Below, piece after piece: positions 63,201-64,000 of a stretch of DNA of 64,000 bases. How positions within the stretch are numbered: the first letter of the stretch is position 1; the number at the start of each line of letters is the position of its first letter. The notes under the pieces were generated by a model that worked only from the letters and a program-made list of their open reading frames with translations, was not told where the DNA came from and searched no databases. The position numbers were made by a program, and so were the translations under genes. The DNA comes from Scylla paramamosain (Eukaryota > Arthropoda > Malacostraca > Decapoda > Portunidae): positions 453,102 through 517,101 of the forward strand of contig NW_026973729.1 of the NCBI RefSeq assembly GCF_035594125.1, in the 5' to 3' direction.

Positions 63201-64000
63201 AATAACGAATGTTATTTGTGGGTTTTAGCTTTTTGGTAGTTAAGGAACTTAAAAACACTCATAATATACGTTTCTCGTAATGTCCTTACGTTTCCCAAAC
63301 ATAAGGTTCTTTGCATGTATTTAAGCGTTTTTATAGATAACATTATCAAAAACACTCAAAATACATCTTTTTGGTAATATTATTCTGGTTCTCCATAAAG
63401 TTTGTTTTGCATGCGTTTTAGCGGTTTAGTATATAAGGAGCTCAAAAACACTTAAAGGCAAATTCTTGATAAAAATTGGTTTTATTGAAATGTAATGTGA
63501 TTGCCCTGCTTTTTAGTGCTTTATTGCCTATCAGGCTCAAAAACACTCAAAAGACATTTTTCTCGTAATGTCATTTTTTTCTCACATAAAGCTGGTTTCG
63601 CATGCAATTTGGGGTTTTGGTAACTAAGAATGTGAAAAGCTCTCAAAATACACACATTTAGTAAGGTTGTTCTGTTTCTCAATTAGGAATGTTATTCATG
63701 AGTTTAAGCATTTTGGTATCTAAGAAACTTCTCCATATCTGCAAGTTTTTACGTTTTTTGCCTTTTGGTTCTTTTGAACTATAAAACACTCATTATATAC
63801 TTTTCTTGCAATGTCTTTTCTTGTATTATTTCCTAATATAGAGTGCTTTGCATCAATTTTTTGCATTTTTTTGTAGGTAATAAGCTCAAAAACACATTTT
63901 GGTAATGTTATTCTATTTCTTCATATTTGTTGGTTTGCATCCGTTTTAGCGTCTTTCTACATAAAACACTGAAAAGACACGTCTTCAGGAATTTTGTTTT
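60253..64000 (-). repeat. Minus-oriented block 9 (runs off the window)
   Basis: M1 boxes near 61050, 62170 (f) and 63145 (e). 60253 to about 61920 follows 44635 to about 46310, and about 61010-63450 follows about 50820-53200. A deletion at 62232-62238 removes slot M12. The array continues past the window edge. Confidence 0.9.
61666..61689 (-). repeat. Perfect short inverted repeat in slot M6, copy 4
   Basis: cttgtggttc (61666-61675), loop ttgt, gaaccacaag (61680-61689): 10 bp arms, identical to copy 2. Confidence 0.9.

Larger units (their letters stand above)
1..64000. repeat. Tandem satellite array spanning the whole window
   Basis: Every part I read can be assigned to one family of about 85-98 bp monomers in one orientation or the other. 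Landmarks recurring through the window are gagtgttttt (or aaaaacactc), aaaacgctaaaac-like cores, atgcaaa, and an attaccaaaaa or attacgagaaa start. About eleven diverged monomers plus a partial one make a unit of about 1.1 kb. No unique-sequence island longer than a few tens of bases was found, so no stretch lacks a repeat assignment and none carries a gene. The family is not one I recognise; centromeric or other heterochromatin is an inference from organisation only. Confidence 0.97.

Noticed and set aside
1..64000. CRISPR array
   Set aside because: The repeats are about 95 bp and diverged, with no short identical repeats separated by unique spacers, and there are no cas genes.
1..64000. Transposable element or retrotransposon origin of the unit
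   Set aside because: No reverse transcriptase, transposase, LTR ends, target-site duplications or terminal inverted repeats were found. The A/T tract resembles a poly(A) relic but has no element attached.
1..64000. tRNA, rRNA, snRNA or telomeric repeats
   Set aside because: No cloverleaf with A/B boxes, no ribosomal core motifs, and no runs of TTAGGG, TTTAGGG or TTAGG were seen on either strand.
1..64000. Assignment to a named satellite family or species
   Set aside because: Landmark sequences did not match any satellite I know with confidence. Naming one would be a guess; a database search of the 1.1 kb consensus would decide.

Overview
The whole 64 kb window is AT-rich satellite DNA (about 30% GC on lines sampled by eye). 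I found no credible protein-coding gene, no RNA gene and no recognisable transposon. All six-frame open reading frames are short (about 60-140 codons) and lie on the repeat. The size, tandem organisation and lack of genes point to constitutive heterochromatin (centromeric, pericentromeric or subtelomeric) of a eukaryotic nuclear chromosome. I do not recognise the satellite family and cannot say plant or animal from sequence alone.

The organisation is hierarchical. Level 1 is a monomer of about 85-98 bp whose landmarks, in order, are a cattaccaaaaa-like start, gagtgttttt, an acgctaaaac or acgcgaaaa-like core, atgcaaa, and a ctttatggagaaac-like end. Level 2 is a higher-order unit of about 1.1 kb: roughly eleven diverged monomers, one partial monomer of about 60 bp, and one A-rich/T-rich tract followed by a ggtacc-containing box. 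Level 3 is an ordered series of diagnostic 1.1 kb types (here called c, d, e, f, then g). It recurs in the same order at least five times, on both strands, and defines a supra-unit of about 6.3 kb.

Orientation switches thirteen times. Plus-oriented blocks: 1-9275, 9584-15586, 16063-26140, 35171-35694, 36145-42038, 42493-44634 and 59781-60252. Minus-oriented blocks: 9276-9583, 15587-16062, 26141-35170, 35695-36144, 42039-42492, 44635-59780 and 60253-64000. Most switches are copies of two junctions: J1 (six copies, plus to minus) and J2 (five copies, minus to plus). J1 and J2 bound a small inverted cassette of 308-476 bp that has been copied along with the array. Two switches (26140 and 35170) are unique.

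Shared junctions, shared deletions and matching variant order show multi-kilobase duplications at direct offsets of about 10.2, 15.6, 20.1 and 32.8 kb. The first 9 kb is also mirrored as an inverted copy at 26.6-35.2 kb. I see no new enzymatic or defence system. The noteworthy content is the architecture: a three-level satellite with a heritable inverted cassette and clear traces of segmental duplication and inversion. Unit boundaries and alignments were made by eye, so most are good to about 10-20 bp.
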